DNA of 64,000 bases from Patiria pectinifera (taxonomy: Eukaryota > Echinodermata > Asteroidea > Valvatida > Asterinidae): positions 7,626,001-7,690,000 of the forward strand of contig CM057130.1 of NCBI GenBank assembly GCA_029964075.1. Direction: 5' to 3'. The notes under the pieces were generated by a model that saw only the letters and a list, made by a program, of their open reading frames with translations, had not been told where the DNA came from and did no database searches. A program made the translations under genes and the position numbers. This document shows, one piece after another, positions 37,301 to 52,300 of this stretch. Each line of letters starts with the position of its first letter. The first letter of the stretch is position 1.

Positions 37301-40300
37301 CTCCATTTCCCCCTTATGGCCTTCATTCACTTCTTTTTTCCTCATATTGATGGAAACTCCTCCTTTGTACTTACTTTGGTTTATCGGTGAATGGTTTGTT
37401 ACCAGACTATTATATTTCAGCTGAACGGAGGCGACTTTGTCATTGAATTCATAAGATGGAATTTTGCATCGGGGTGATGAAAATCAATATCAGGTTTTGC
37501 CCTTCACCGACGTATGAACACTGTGTACTCAGTGTGTTACCTCCCGAGTGAAAGTTGGAAAAACTGTGTCATTGCTAGATTCCTGAGCAAATTTGCCAGT
37601 TGGTGAATAAGAAGTCAGGAATGTAGACTAGTCAGACTCACGTGCCAGTTATGTTCAAATAGTTCTGTCTGCATCATATACTGTGTGGAGGGCCTTGTGA
37701 TATACTCAGCTGTGTAGTAATATTTATTTGTAAATGGTAATGAGGTTAATATCTGTGGTCAAGCATAGCAGGCTGGCTTGGTGGCTGGCTGGCTGCTGGC
37801 TGCCTGCCTTGCGGCTTAGCTAATCGCTGCTTTCGGTGGGACAGATTTCATCATGTGCATATGTGATTTTCTTATTGCACAAGACTCTAGCCTTGCCGGT
37901 TCTTAATAAAGACAGTCCCTTTGATGTGTTAGAAATTCACAATGCAGCTGTTCATACGCATTGCAGGAAATATTACACAGCCACACTTATTTTTGGCGCA
38001 TGCATCTTTAACCATTTGCCACACAGTGACAGGACTCCTTTTACAATTCTTCAAGTTGATTAACTTGAATTTTAACTTTACCATAGATATCTGAAGTCCC
38101 TCTTCAGTTGATGCCCTTTTTTAATTAGAAATCCCTTAAAATAATTTATTCTACCTACCTGCTGCAAGCTTGCTGATCATGTTCTTTCCTAATCCAATTT
38201 TTTCCCTTCATTTAATCTCAAATGTACAGTGACCAAAAACATGTTTGAATTGTAAATTTTCAATGTTTTTTTTTTTATCGGTTTGCCCCTAGTCTTCGAA
38301 CACTGTCTTTTCTTCTCACAAAGTCGCCATAGCTACGGCAAGTCGTATCTCCCACACACAAGCTCTGAAGGTTGTGACATCATCCAAATGTTCCTTTTTT
38401 TTATTCTAAGAATGATGGCATACCCTGGCAATATGTTGAAATAACCCATGTCTGTGATTAGAAATTTGAAAAACACCGTACAAAAGTATTCAGAAGTCTT
38501 GAAATGACATCCTTTTTTTGTGTGACTTAACAGTTGCATTCCTAGTGAATGACATCACTGAAAGGACTAGCATTCAAACATGTAGAAGTCAAAGTAACGA
38601 AGATGTTAATGGTTGCACCCCACATCACAGGCCCATATGCTCGGTGGCGACTTTCACTCAGAAATTTGTATAAAATAATCTTATTTTGATGACCCACCCC
38701 CATCCCCCTAAAAATCTCACCTTCAAGTTGTAAACACGAGCAAATTTGATTGAAAGAGTCAGGGGAAAAGGGCCAGGAAATGCCTTAGATTGCACCACAG
38801 AGCATCTAGAATCCAAAATTTGTTGGGGCCCTTCAGCAGGCCCCGGACCCTACACTGTAAGGGCTACACGCTCCGCACTCGCATATTAAACAAGTTTCAA
38901 TTTGGGATTTGAACACCCCCCCCCTCCAGTCTGTGATCAGGGAACTGGCCTGCATCACAACATGTTTTCATGTCTCCTTCACCACATAACTAGGATTTAT
39001 CATGAATTCATGTCAAAAAGAAAAGAAAAGTGCTGACCTACATAAAAATGTTCAGATTGCGGGATGATAAACTACAGTTCACCCTTTGTATGAGTTCTAT
39101 TTTTAATGACTTGTCTGCTGTCAACAGCCCATTATTGCATTTAATGGGGTCAGTACACTGCCATAACACTCATTATCACTTGCTAGAACACAGACAGAAT
39201 CTCTTGTCTGACCAAGTTTGATGTCTTGACATTGATGGCCAATACCTCAAGGGTCACGACCTCAGAAAGAGGGAGGGGGTCTCATAAAAGAAACAACTTT
39301 CTGTGTTTTCAAGAATGACTTGCCGGAGGGGTAGTAATTGATTGGACGCTAATCAAAATTCTTCTAAAAAGTTTTTCAAACGGGCTGACCCCACTCTAAA
39401 TTCTTCTGTCAATTGTTAAGAGGGAACGTGATCACATGACCTTTATTTGATCCTGTGTTATCATTACGAGAGGTGCTGTTTTTTTTTTATTATTTGTATT
39501 CCTCCGTGGATTCACAGATTTATTCGATGGGACTTAGTAATGGAAAAAAAAATCTTGCAAGGAAAACTCAAAGCCTTAAAACTTGCTAAAAATTATTTTA
39601 AAATGTCCCCAAGATCAAATTTTTTTTATGAGAAACACAAAAACCTAGCTATTATCAAATACAAATTTCAACTTCACGTCCCGCTTGGCACCTTGAAAGC
39701 TCTTGGCTAGATGCCCACGTTTCTGAAATAATTTGTCCGGGCTTTTTTAGTAAGAATCAATTAGTGTTAGCGAAACCGAAGTAGTGTTAGCGTCCCCCAA
39801 AAGGAAAGAATATCTTAGCAGAGCAGTGCCTACATCTGCCCGACATCCATCTAATCTCTCAGATGTCGTGCGTCATTGTTATTGATGAGACGGGACCTGC
39901 AGCCCAGGAATTCCAAAGATGTTGAAATTATTCGAACCCCGATCACCGATTGTTGTTGCACACATTCGGACAAATTGCATACCCCATTGGCACAGTGTGA
40001 CGACAACAACATGAAGTGCCTCCTTTCTGAGAAGAAGAAATTGCGGCCTTTTGTCACGGCGAAAAAGTCTGCGACACATTTGCCAGTGTTGTCATGCAGA
40101 TTGTTTTTACACTGAATATCACCCGTCATATTCTCTGTATTGTTTTTTGTTGTTGCAAATCTTGGCCGAATAATAAAAACAAGTCTCCAAGTCACTTATT
40201 ATTTTTATCACGTCTCCAATCAAGAAAAAAAATTACGTAAGTGTAATAACACTTTGGAAGCAAACGAATTATGTAACAATTTAGTTCATGTTTTATTTAT

Positions 40301-43300
40301 TTATTTTAAAGAGAACTACAAATTACGTTGTTAAGTTGTGTTACCAATGCTAGAATATCCAAACTGTCCATCAACACATAGAATAAAAAAACAATCAGGT
40401 TTCTTGAAAAGATATACTCTGAATTGATTTTAAATCCCAGGTTCTATTCGTTCCAGATTTATGTCCTCCCTTTAGCTGAAGATCCACGGGTTATTGTGTT
40501 CTTTCTTTTCAGTTGGGAGCATCTTTCATTAAGTTGAAGTGATTCATATTTTGATGACAAAATCATCTGTCAGGAATATTTGTTTGGTTCCTTTTTTTTT
40601 CTTGACTTGGCTCTTGAATCAGGAGCAGCTTGAGATATCGAGCACTGTCAAGGTTACTCTGTATATATATTTTTTTCAGTGAGCGATTCTTGGCTGATAT
40701 TTCCAAAGCGCATACATTTTTCTAAGGAATATTGAGTGCATTGCAGCTCCTGCAATTGGGCTGATCTGCAACATCCTTTACCCCCGTGGCCCCCCCCCCC
40801 TTTCCCATATTCCATCAAGTTCCCTTTGGAGCAGTGGCCAATCATAGTACCTTTGCTAAGCACCCAAAAAAAAAAATAATAACCCATAAGTCCCTGTACC
40901 CCTCCAAAGCGCCCTACCTGTTACTCCTTTTACCGCCCCAAACCTCCCCAGCAAGCTATGGTATTGTGGACTCGTCAAGGAGTAAATACAGTGTAGTACA
41001 ATGTAATACAAGTGATAAAGACAGGTTGACAGCCAGAAGTCTATGGCCGCGTTTGCATTGGACTAACTATTGTAAAAAAGTCACCGTGAGTGATTATTAA
41101 CATTCAACTGTGGTTATTCTGCCGTGCGTCCGCACTTGGATTATTCACGGCCCACGGAAAGTCCTTGGCCATATAAACCACGTCATCAAAATGCATGTTG
41201 TACATTGCAGCGGCTTACTGCACAGGACTTTTCAGCGACGTTATGTAACTCTTCCGCGACCCAGTTGGCCCTGTAAAACTTCCCGCTGTGGAGGGATAAC
41301 CTAACAACCGACGATCGACACTTAATTTGGAAAGTTTACCGGCTGTCCGCACTGGGCTTAATTCGGTCAAGTTGACATCAGTCTCGGTACGTTTTACCCA
41401 AAGAAGTCCAATGCGAACACAGCTTATGCAGTGTTTATTGGTAGAGCTGCCAAGCACAGAAATGTGCTAATCGCAAAACATATCTGCTTAGCAAAGCAGG
41501 TTACCAGTTAAAGTTCCAGGTGATTTGTATTACGTGTAACTGGTGCTCAGCTGATTTTTGCTTAGCTCATAAATTTGATAAGGAGTAGTTTCTGCTAAGC
41601 AGAAGTTGGGCCAATTTAGCAAATAGACATTACTAGCTAGACATGATTGAAGCTTTGTGCACTCGAAAAGGCGACAGGCGTTCCATCAGCTGTTTGCCTA
41701 ATCAAGCTGCCTGTTTCTCCGCCTGCACCTTATTGGTCTGGGATTCTAATTTCGACCCTGCCGCCCGTCCACTCGCACACTGTGAGGGGAATGTAACGCA
41801 ATGCGATCGATTGACTTACTTGCTGAGGTTCTTGTTTTTTTTATATTGTCGCAGAGTGCAGTTGTCTGTGATGTTAACCTGCGTGTTCAAATAAATGAAT
41901 CATTGGCTCTGTGTGGAAAAGAAGGGAGTATAATGTTCTCTCTTGACTTATGGAACTTGAAAGTGGTCTACTGTCTTCAACAATTTTCTATTTTTTTAGG
42001 ATCGACACAGCTTCCAAAATGTTTCACGATTTTTGTGAAAACCCAATGTAATGGCCAGGTTTATAGAGTGTCTCTGTAATGGAAGATCTGTTTTTTTTCC
42101 TTGAGCTTTTCTTACATCGTCCTTTCAAATACCCATTTATGAATAATAAAAAAAGAGACACACATTGTTATCCAAAGTTCATTTTATCAATATTTCTTAC
42201 AAGCTGTTACTTGAGAGGGTTTTTGTTTGTTGTTGAGCCAGCTGTGATTAAAACCAACTTCAGAAACAAAACTGAATCTCAAACGAGACATATGTGGAGT
42301 ACGAACTACTGCGGTTTTATTTATTGCCAGTCCAACTCCCATTTGTCATCATTGTGTAATCGTCAATATTTTTTTGCTGATGTATTTTTGAAAGTGTCGT
42401 TCATTGCACACCCCTCGTCATGCCTCTCGTGGACCTCGGATGCAGAGTGTAGCCCAGAGCATAAATGACGTCATGGCAACAAGGGGGGGGGGAGTGGAAT
42501 AACAGGAACAGTCTAGGCAGCTGCGGGTTGCACCCTGGTGCGACATTCGGCCACGCGTCGCATAATTAATCTTCAAGGGGATTCTTTCTTTTTTCCTTCT
42601 TCTTCCAGCCTGACTCTAGACTCTGTAGGAGTGTGCTTGCGTGCTGCGAATACAGGTTGGCAATGTAATTGCAGTCAAGTAGCTGACTTATATATGGTTC
42701 GGGTCTTGTCATGTGGAAGAATATATCAGGGAGCGGGGGAAATATATAGCTTTTCTAATTGGCAGCTTATATCAATACAAATTCTGGTCTTTTATTCGTA
42801 GGTTATTTAGCTTGAAGGACTGACAGGGAACATTAGAGCGGAATATTTTCAATCTGGTCCAGATGTTCATCTCAACATTGATCTCTCCTAGTTTCTTACT
42901 TCTTCAAGTTTTAAAATTGTGTTGCTTGTAGGAGGTAATGTTAAACACGATATGGGTCGTGCTATAAATTTACGGTCCAAAGTGTGATATGTTACTTTCT
43001 CTTGGTACATGTACTTTGTAATTTGCCATTCAAGTATCATTAAGAATGACTCAGTTTGCTATTCATAATCACTCTTGGAGAATGAATGCATTAAGGAATG
43101 CATCAGAGTTATAGAATCAAAGCTAACATTAGATGTAACAGGGACAGGGGGGGGGGGAAATGGACCCAAAATTTATTGAATGATCCATATTCATGTGAAA
43201 GATCTTTTTTTAATATTCTGTTTCCGGCATCACCTCGGATTCAAAGCAAGTAATTTCCTAAATTTTGTGGGACTTATTTGAAAAGACATGCCTTTCTCAA

Positions 43301-46300
43301 ACACATGTGCGTAACGGACTGAAATCATTGATGTTTGAACGTAGACTGTTTGGCCTAAAAAGTGGTAAGCGTAATTTACTTACATAAAGACATCCCCGAA
43401 ATGATGCAATTATATTTCTCCTACAGATGGAATCAACATGTTATCCCTCCTCCCCCTTTTTCTTCAGGTAGCTTGTTTACAATGCAGTGCGGTATATCAG
43501 GTCTGTGTCGGGTCCCCCCAGTGCTAGTTAGTTTTGATCGAATGCTGCACACAAAAACACAGCGTGTGACATCATCGGTTGTCGTGGCGACCATCCCGTT
43601 TCTTAATTGGCCTCGGGAGGAATAATCAGAGTGGCTCACATGGTCTAGCATGTTGTTCACCTGGATGTTTGCCTGTATTAAGTTGATGAAAGATCATCGA
43701 TGGGAAAGAGAGGGAAAGGCTAGCTACAAGAAAAAAACTTGAAATTGGTTAGAGGAGGGGGTCGGGGTAAAATAGGTTTTTTTCTAACTGTCGTTTTTCT
43801 TTCACCTGTTCTGGCTGCACTTGTTACTGCATAAACAGACAAACTGAAAATATACTCTTTCAATATGAGATGAGTTTGAACATTTGTCACTGTATTTACT
43901 AGTGAGATTTAGTGCATTTTAGGGTAGGTTTTAATTAATCAAATCCCCCTGTGCCTGTGGAACGTGTAGTTGATGGCATAATTTAAAACACGTAGGTGAT
44001 GTTAAAAAAACAGTCAAGCGGCATGATTATGAAATGGACCCGTTTTGTGAGTCTGCATGTAAGGCATGCTAATAAGTCAGGGTACCAGACTACCTGTCTT
44101 AATGCAACCCCGCACTTCGTCATGAATTTGACAGTTAGAAATTCGCCTTAGGGTATCTCACAACGTTGGATAATGTATTCCCGATGGGGGTCTATTCTTA
44201 GGATCCGTTTCTTTTACTACCGTGACCGGCGCTGCATTGCTCACATACTTCAGCTTGTCATCAGCCACGATACAAATTCTATCATATCTCCCGTACAGCC
44301 GAGAGATTATTTACTTCTCCGTCTTCACGCGACGATGCTGACAGGGTTCGTATTTTGAAGTCAAGGGATCATATCCAGCTGAAAAGTGGAAACCCAAACC
44401 TGTCGCCCATCAACACTGACTCTTTAATTGAGGCATTAATTACCTGAACTGTCGACGGAGTATCATGAATAAATATTCTGGCAGCACCTTGAATCATCTC
44501 ACTTTTCAATTTTAATTCTGCACATACCAAGTACAACCACTTTAAAGTGCTGTTACATACTGCGTCTCGGTTAACGTCCAGGCCTCAAGATTTTTTATCT
44601 GATGGTAGGATTTTGATGTTCGGGAAAATGAGTTGCAGTATCTTGTCAATCATCTGAAAGCAGTTGTAAAAGGTTCTGACTTGAGGCTTTTTTGGAAGCG
44701 ACATAATATTGATCATGTGACCTGAGGAGTGCTGCTATTGGCTCCCTGCACGGGCAATTCTTCCGTGAAAAAAAAAAGTTTAATATATGATGCCAAATTT
44801 ACAGGGTACCTTTTTACGTAACGGTGTGGTTTTTTGGTGGGCATACAACCCAGTGGATTAACCAGTGTTGTATATTTTGGGTTGGCCCCACCCTTTTTTA
44901 TTTTCAATGTCTTTAATGTAATAGAGGAGTCAGGAACCAGCTCTTATTCCTATGCTGCACAAACTGCCCTCGTACGATCATGCACAGAGCCTTTAGGTTC
45001 AAACTGATTCGATTCCATGCAGCTATATCAGTTTCTTCCTACAGTTTTACATCATTTTAAGCGTTAGTGTTTTAATGACATAATTATTTGCTTAGTGATG
45101 CGTAATACCTAATCACCAAACCAAGTCGTTTACTGTTGGGTATCTCTTGCATTCTCTTCACATGCTCCATGTTGCAGACACTTTAATTCTGCCTTTATTA
45201 AGGTAATCTTAGATTAAAACGCAGTGTACCCCAAGACTTATTAGATTAAGACACCCACTTCTCCTGTCACTATCGCTATCCACTATTACCAATAACCCTT
45301 CATCTCTCCTCCCCCACTTCTGTCTCCTCCATCATCCTGTTTCCCCCGTTGGAAATTTATTCTAGCTGTTAAAACATGCCTATTATAATCACCTTCCTCT
45401 GAATATCAGTGTACTTGAAATTTGAAATTTCAGTCTTCATCTTTTAGTTCTCGTGTTATAAAAGTAAATTTATACATGTATGCTACAAGAACACTTTGGG
45501 TGCACTCATTTGCATATTATGGACCTCCTGTAATAACAAATTAGGTTTGATTTTTGGATGAATGGTGCATTTGCATATTAACTCCGCCCATAAAAACAAA
45601 GTAGTGATCACTTTACAATTTGCATATCCTGCCCAACCCACACAAGAAGTCTTGGATGAATGACAAACATTTTTTGCATATTGTGAAAGTTCCAGTGTAT
45701 GAAATCATTTGCATATTGTGCCCCTCCCATAGCAACACATTGGTGATGAAGCCAATGAGGAGGAGCCTCTGAAAGAGGACCCGCCCCTAGCTGCTGGAGA
45801 GGATTTGTTGGAAGACGTGAGTGGACCAAGCCGTCGTTCACATGTACATATGCACATTTTTATTCACCGTTTTGACACCCATGCAAGTTCCACAATCCTC
45901 CCTCCCGCCAGCATTTTGTGGCTTCATGTCTGTTTTGCATGTGTGGGTAAATTGCGGGTTTGTCTTTAGCTATTGTGAATGTAATACGTGTGTGAGATTC
46001 CATGATATGTTGATTCAGTGGTTTCTGAAACAAAGCTGTTCAATTTACAAAATTGCAAAATACATTTGTAGTTAGTCTTCAAAATAGCTCTTGTATTTGG
46101 TAACAGAGGTAAAACATTTCATCTGGGTCAAGCAACTGGCAAACTTAATATAACAGTGGCAATGGTATTCTATTTTGTGAAAAGTGTTTGTCATAAAATG
46201 TTTGCGAGCATAAATGTACAGGTACATGCAATGGGCAATGTGTGGTTGACATTTTTGTTTTGGTGATTTCTGTATTTGTGTTGTAATAGTTTTTCACATG

Positions 46301-49300
46301 AATATTTGATTGCACATGCTGTTTATGGGCCAAGATAGTGTTTGGTTTTTGTCCAAATTAGTACCAGCTGATCTTTATCCCTGTAGTTTCTGGCATTTTG
46401 GACAGATTTGTCCTCTGTATTTTCGAAGATTTATGATTTTCAATTGTTGATATCATCCCCCTAAAAAAATCATAGCAGTTTCATCATCATTGCTGGTACT
46501 TGGTCTCTGGTTTAAGTGGGCTGTCGAGGTAGTTAAATATCAGGGTTGGGTTTTGTGGTCATAACGAGCTACATCTAGATAGGCAGTCATTGCATGCTTC
46601 CTGCTTGTGCACGATCATATTCAAGCCAAACACTCGTCCTTTCAAAAAATGTGCATGTTCAAGAATTTGTGCAAATGTAAATTCTAAATGTTAAAACAAC
46701 AAAAATGAAGTGGATGATCTTGAAGGATTTGACCGGATGCTGTGCCAAAAATGGACGGGGATATTCAGCATCGGACTAAGCACGATCTGTGCTGGCGTCC
46801 GACGTTTCACCTTGAGCCGTCATTCAAATTTCCTCACTTGATACGTATCCTAAAGCTGCCTGTTATAAGTGCATTTTGCGGTTCACTGCCTCAATGCGTG
46901 ATAACCATTATTTATTATTCACTCCTGAGATAAAATCTAACGGACGCTTATTCATCTTCAAGATACGATCCGTGCATGTGTGCATGGAAGATGGCTGATG
47001 TTTTATCTACATTTTGATTTTTACATTTTAAAACACAACGATTTTGCAATGTTAATAAACGTATCAGATCCCAAATAGAATAAAAAACTACACTTTGGGT
47101 AAGCTAGCCTAGCAGAGACACCCACATTCAACAAAATGATATACCACCTCTGTAAAAGGAATAAAAAATTCAATGCCCCTTTGCATCCCTCTTTGTAAAA
47201 CAAAAAAAGCTTTCGGAATAAATTTGCATGCATAACATTGACGTCAATCCCTCCCTGCCCGCAAACCTCCACTACCCGCTAGAATGGCAAGTCGTATGAC
47301 CAACCTCATTACTAGCTCTCTCCCTCAAATTCATCATTCTTTCCCCCCTCGTCTCTTCAGGAGCGTGTATCAGCCGTGAGCCAAGAGGACCTCCTAGCAC
47401 CCCGCTCCTCCCCAACCACGGTCCCTCCCGAATCGCCAGTCGATGACGAGGACAATCTGGAACCGATTGAGGCGGTACCGTTACCACCACCCATGGAGCT
47501 ACAGAACCACTCCACTCTGATCACTCGCACCACCTCCTCAGAGAAGGAAGACGGCCGAGAGGTAAAAGTCAAGTTGGATTTGGTCGTCTTTTTAGCCCTG
47601 ATTTACTGGAGAGACATTGTCATATTAACCGCTGGTCATTTGATTACCCCTGATCAGCTGATGAACCAATATTCTAGGAGTCTTCCAATTATGCTCTCAC
47701 AGGGCTCTCACAAACTGTACTACTAGTCTGGATTACTAGAAGCAAATTCAGCAAGTGTCTTACTTAGGAGCACATTATCTCAGTCCTCTTATGACCTCAC
47801 TAAAATGGGGAAATGCAAACTCAAGGTTGGAACTTTGATGCTGAAATTATACGGTGTCCCAGTCCATATTGTATTTTACGAGCTGTCTAAGGCTTCCATG
47901 CAGAGTTGCGCCTTGCCTTGTGCACGTGCTCGTGCTCAGGCCCACGCTCAGATGCTTCAGCTCTTGCACATATTTTGATGAAACTTGGCTCTGCACTTTT
48001 CAGATACTTGAATAAGATTATTTTATACATGTGTTGGGTCCTTTATTTGCCTTTGCGAGTCAGCCATGGTGCAGTTTCCATGGTTGCTTCACAGAGTTTT
48101 TATACACAACAAGCTGCAGTGTTTAGACTTACAATTTTGTTCACAGAATATGCCTCTGATTTGTAAAAAGTTGCTGATAGGTGCGGCATTCTGGCGAAAA
48201 ATGAGACTGAACTGGGCAAAGGCTTTAGTGAAGAAAAATGCAAAAAAAATTAATTGGGGATATTTTTCTTTTTCGATTTTAAGCTTTATCGATATTTGTA
48301 ATCTTTGATACCAGCAAATCTACTGCTCAAATTTTAAAGAAATAGTAAAATATCATGGAATAAAAGTGTTCCTTAGAAGAAAATCATTGGCATCTTTGAT
48401 TTTCAAGTCTACAAAACTTGAAATTTCAAAGGCCTTTTTCTCAGTATTTTACTTTTTTGACATGTTGAATAATGCGAACTTCAAACAGCAATAACTTGTC
48501 AAAAATATTAAGGCGGCCTGACGTTCCGATCTTAAGATCTTCAGAGGCAAAAATTTGGAATGCCTGATTGAAATCGGAATGCCTGATTGAAGTGCAACAA
48601 ACGGTACTGTAAGGAGAATTGTATTCTCTTTCCTAATACCAGCAACCCTCATTTCAACCTCTGCCCAGTTCTGTCTCATTTTGCCAGAACACCTCATAAT
48701 ATGACCTGTTCGTAGTCTGATACCCCGTCTCTTTGTCATCTCCTCTCTCATCCACCACCCATACCTTAGTCACTTCTGTCCCTTGGCCCCACACCCGATG
48801 TGGCTGGCATGGGACCAGACCCTGTCACCGAAATTGAGCAATTGGTTAGCCAGAAAAGGGTATGTCTCTTTGGCTGATTGTGAGACAAATGTTCTTCGTT
48901 TTTTGGTGTGAATTGCACTTTTCAGTTAATTTTATTGCTTTGTTGTTTGATGGTTTAAAGATAACAATTTTCAGTTGAAAAGAAAGTTTCTCTGTAATTG
49001 CAAGTTTTTTGTGTGTGCTGTAAAGAATTGCACTGCTTATGTTGCCAAAACATTCATGTTGCGTTTAATACCGATGTGGACATATTTTCATTTTATTAAA
49101 TTTGATTTCTGTTTTTCATATGTACACTTGTTTTTGTTTTTAGCTTTTAAGGGGATTGATTTAAACTGTTGATGCAAGTTATTATTTGTGTGCTAAGTAG
49201 ATTGTTTTGTCTTTCTGCAAGCCAAATTGTGAAATATTTATTGCTTTTTGTATTTAAGTTAAAAAAAAATAGTTGAAATTATTTCTGTGTGTGCTTTGGA

Positions 49301-52300
49301 TTGAGATTATGTGGATTTGGGGAAATTCTCTCCTTGTTGCTAAAGAGAACAGATGGAATGAAGTTGTAATTGAAGTGGGGTGTTGCGTATGGTTCATTCT
49401 ATATTGTTAGTGTCCAAAGTGTGACATTTTTCCTGTCTCTGTTACCTAAGAATGACTTCAAACAATGGTTTTATTTGTTGGGTAGTAGTTTGCTATTCAT
49501 ACATGTAATCTGGAGGAGGACTGCATTGATTTTATTTGGTTTATTGCTATTTGTATACAATAGTATCCAAAAAAACAAACAATAGAAACTGAATGCATCG
49601 GAATTATAAAATCATAGATGTCGGATGTAACAGGGACAGGGAAATCATTGGACCCCAAATTTATAGAATGAACCATAAACACCATCTTCCCTCCTCTGTG
49701 TTCAATCCCTCTACCACAAAGACAAAGTGCATTTTTTTTTAATTCAAGGGTAGGAAAAGCTACGACAGTGTTAACAATTTGAAAGAAATTTTGAGATTTT
49801 GCTATTATAAAAGCCATTTAGATGTTTTCAATCTGCAAAACAAACAAACAAACAAACAAACAAAAAACAAGAAAGTAGAATCTTGGAAGTTAAATGAATT
49901 GAAGTATAGATTTGATGATGGGTTCTGGAGTTACAGTGAATGCTACCACAACCACGGAAGAAATTTCTCTTCCGATTTTACATTCACAGAAAGTAATTTT
50001 TCATCTCTTTTATCACAAAGGAGGATGAAAAAGAAGTTGACACCACAAAAGAGGTTGCCAAGACAAATGGCGAGGCCTCAGAGGCGGACAAGGAGGGTCA
50101 ACCAGGCCCTGCGGAAGAAGAAGACAACGTCGGCAAGGCAGACTTGATTCTTGGAGATCTAGAGCAGACCACGTCCCCTCCATCTGATGATGAAGGGGAC
50201 ACGGAGGCGCAGCAGGAGGAGGCTAAGAAAGAGGCGGCGCTCAACAAACGATCGTAAGGCTCAGGGTTGAGTTCAAGGTGTTTGTGATGGACCACAAGTC
50301 AACATCACAAGTGAATCGCAATTCAGCTCCCAAGTGACATGGGCATTTCTTTGCTATTGTTTATGTCCCGTTACTTAAGACAGGACTCATGATAGGCCCT
50401 TCGTTTTTACTTTTGACCAGACTTGTGATGGACTTGAGATGGAATCAAGTACGGTACGGCAGCAAAAAGCACGCTAACCGCAAAAGTAGACGTTGCCCTA
50501 ATTAGTGAGACAACAACAAAAATCTCCATGTAAAATTGCCAATGGATGTTGGGGTTAAAGTTTCAAGTTCCTCCAAACTTCATGGCCCTGTGCATCACAT
50601 TTTTTTTTAAATTGAATATATTTTTTCCTTATTCCATGTTTTCTTGGGTTTGTTTTTGCAGATACATCATGGCTGAAATACAAGAGACGGAAAAGGATTA
50701 TGTGAAGGATTTAGGGAAATGTGTAGAGGTAAGACATCAAAAACAAATTGTGCACGTCGAAATTTTTCAAGATAATAAATTATACTAATAATTTCTTCAT
50801 TTCTAAAGTGCAGATTCCATAAAATGTGTTCAAATGCACATTACATTTCTTAAAATTCTTGGAAAAAACCCACAAACAATTAATAAATTAATGCAAATAA
50901 TGCAAAGCTCTATCAAAATGCAAATAAAGAAAATACATCTACAAGATGTTCATCTCTTAAAAGTTTCAGTATGTAGTAAACATTATGCATCGTGGCTGTC
51001 TGATTGTATTCCGTTTGGGTAGTCATGGATACGCCTTGTGCACTCATTGTTACTGAATTAAAGTAACAAAAAGTCCCATCCAAAGGCAGCCACAGTCGCT
51101 CATAAGAAATTACAGATAAAACTAAATTCATTGTCAGAATTGAGGAAAAGCACACACCATCAAATTAAAACTAATTAAATCTGTGATATCTCCATTTAAA
51201 ATGCCCCACCTGAATGAAAGTAGAAAAGGAAAGAAAATAATCTAGAGATCTTATCAGGATGGTAAAATCTTCATGAGAAATTTCAGATTTTTTGTCTCAA
51301 AAATCTAATCATGATAAAGTTGACATATTCAATGACATTTTTGCAAGATATTAACATGGCTACCTCAAGGTGTCTAGAACATTACCTTGAAGATAACTTT
51401 CAAGATTTCTCCAAAACTTTTGAGTGATTTTTTTTTCTCCAAATTTTTGTTTTCTTGGATAGGAATACATTGTGCATCTTAAAGATGAGAATGTTCAGAA
51501 GCCGGAGGGTCTTGAAGAAGGCAAGATCAAGATTGTGTTTGGCAACATCCATCAGATATACGATTGGCACAAAGAGTAAGTAATTCATCAGGAAGGTCAT
51601 GAAAAAAAGGTCAAGGGTCATGATTAACAAGCATTTATAGACTGATTAGGGTGGCCTCAATTAGAAGCCGTGATTAGGGTTGTTTGCGGGTTGTATTAGG
51701 GTCACCAAAATGTGCAAACGCCTTGACTTTAATTTAAGGCAAATAGGATCATTTGCATTAATCCCAAGAATAACCTAGCAAATTATTAATCAAAAGGCTT
51801 GCTTGGATAAAGATCGTACTGGTTGTGTTGTTTTTAAGAGGATCTTTGACTCAAAAGTTCTGATGACTCAGATTCACAGATTCATTTTATAAGCTTGGTT
51901 TTTTTTGGGGGGGGGGTGTTTTGGGGCTTGAATGATCTGAAAATTTCTGTAAAAACCATTAAATGTCATCACTTCAGTTTGAAAACCTATTTTTAACATA
52001 CACTGAACATGTGCAACTCTTTTATGTGTAATTTGTCCACAGAACGTTTTCTATTGAAATTGCCAAGTGCTTCGAAAGCCCTGAACTCCTAGGCGGACTG
52101 TTTAAGAAATATGTGAGTAGACTCCTGAGTGTTTCTAATGTAACCAGCTGTTTTGTGATAATAGTGGAGACAATAGGAGTGCGCTATTTGGTTTGGGTTT
52201 TGTCCAATCATCGCGCTCCTACTGTATCCATCATATCTGAAACAGGTGAGTTGTATTAATGTCAATGCAGTTTCCACAATTATTGAGGAAATATAACACT

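Larger units (their letters stand above)
36722..45732. other. intron 3, 9 kb, transposon-bearing
   Basis: Begins with a truncated TTAA-family copy only 18 nt past the donor, then a pogo-like element, MITEs at 41045 and 42953, and ends in the octamer tandem repeat. No coding exon was found, though an unrecognised short exon of the fast-evolving linker cannot be excluded. Confidence 0.5.
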
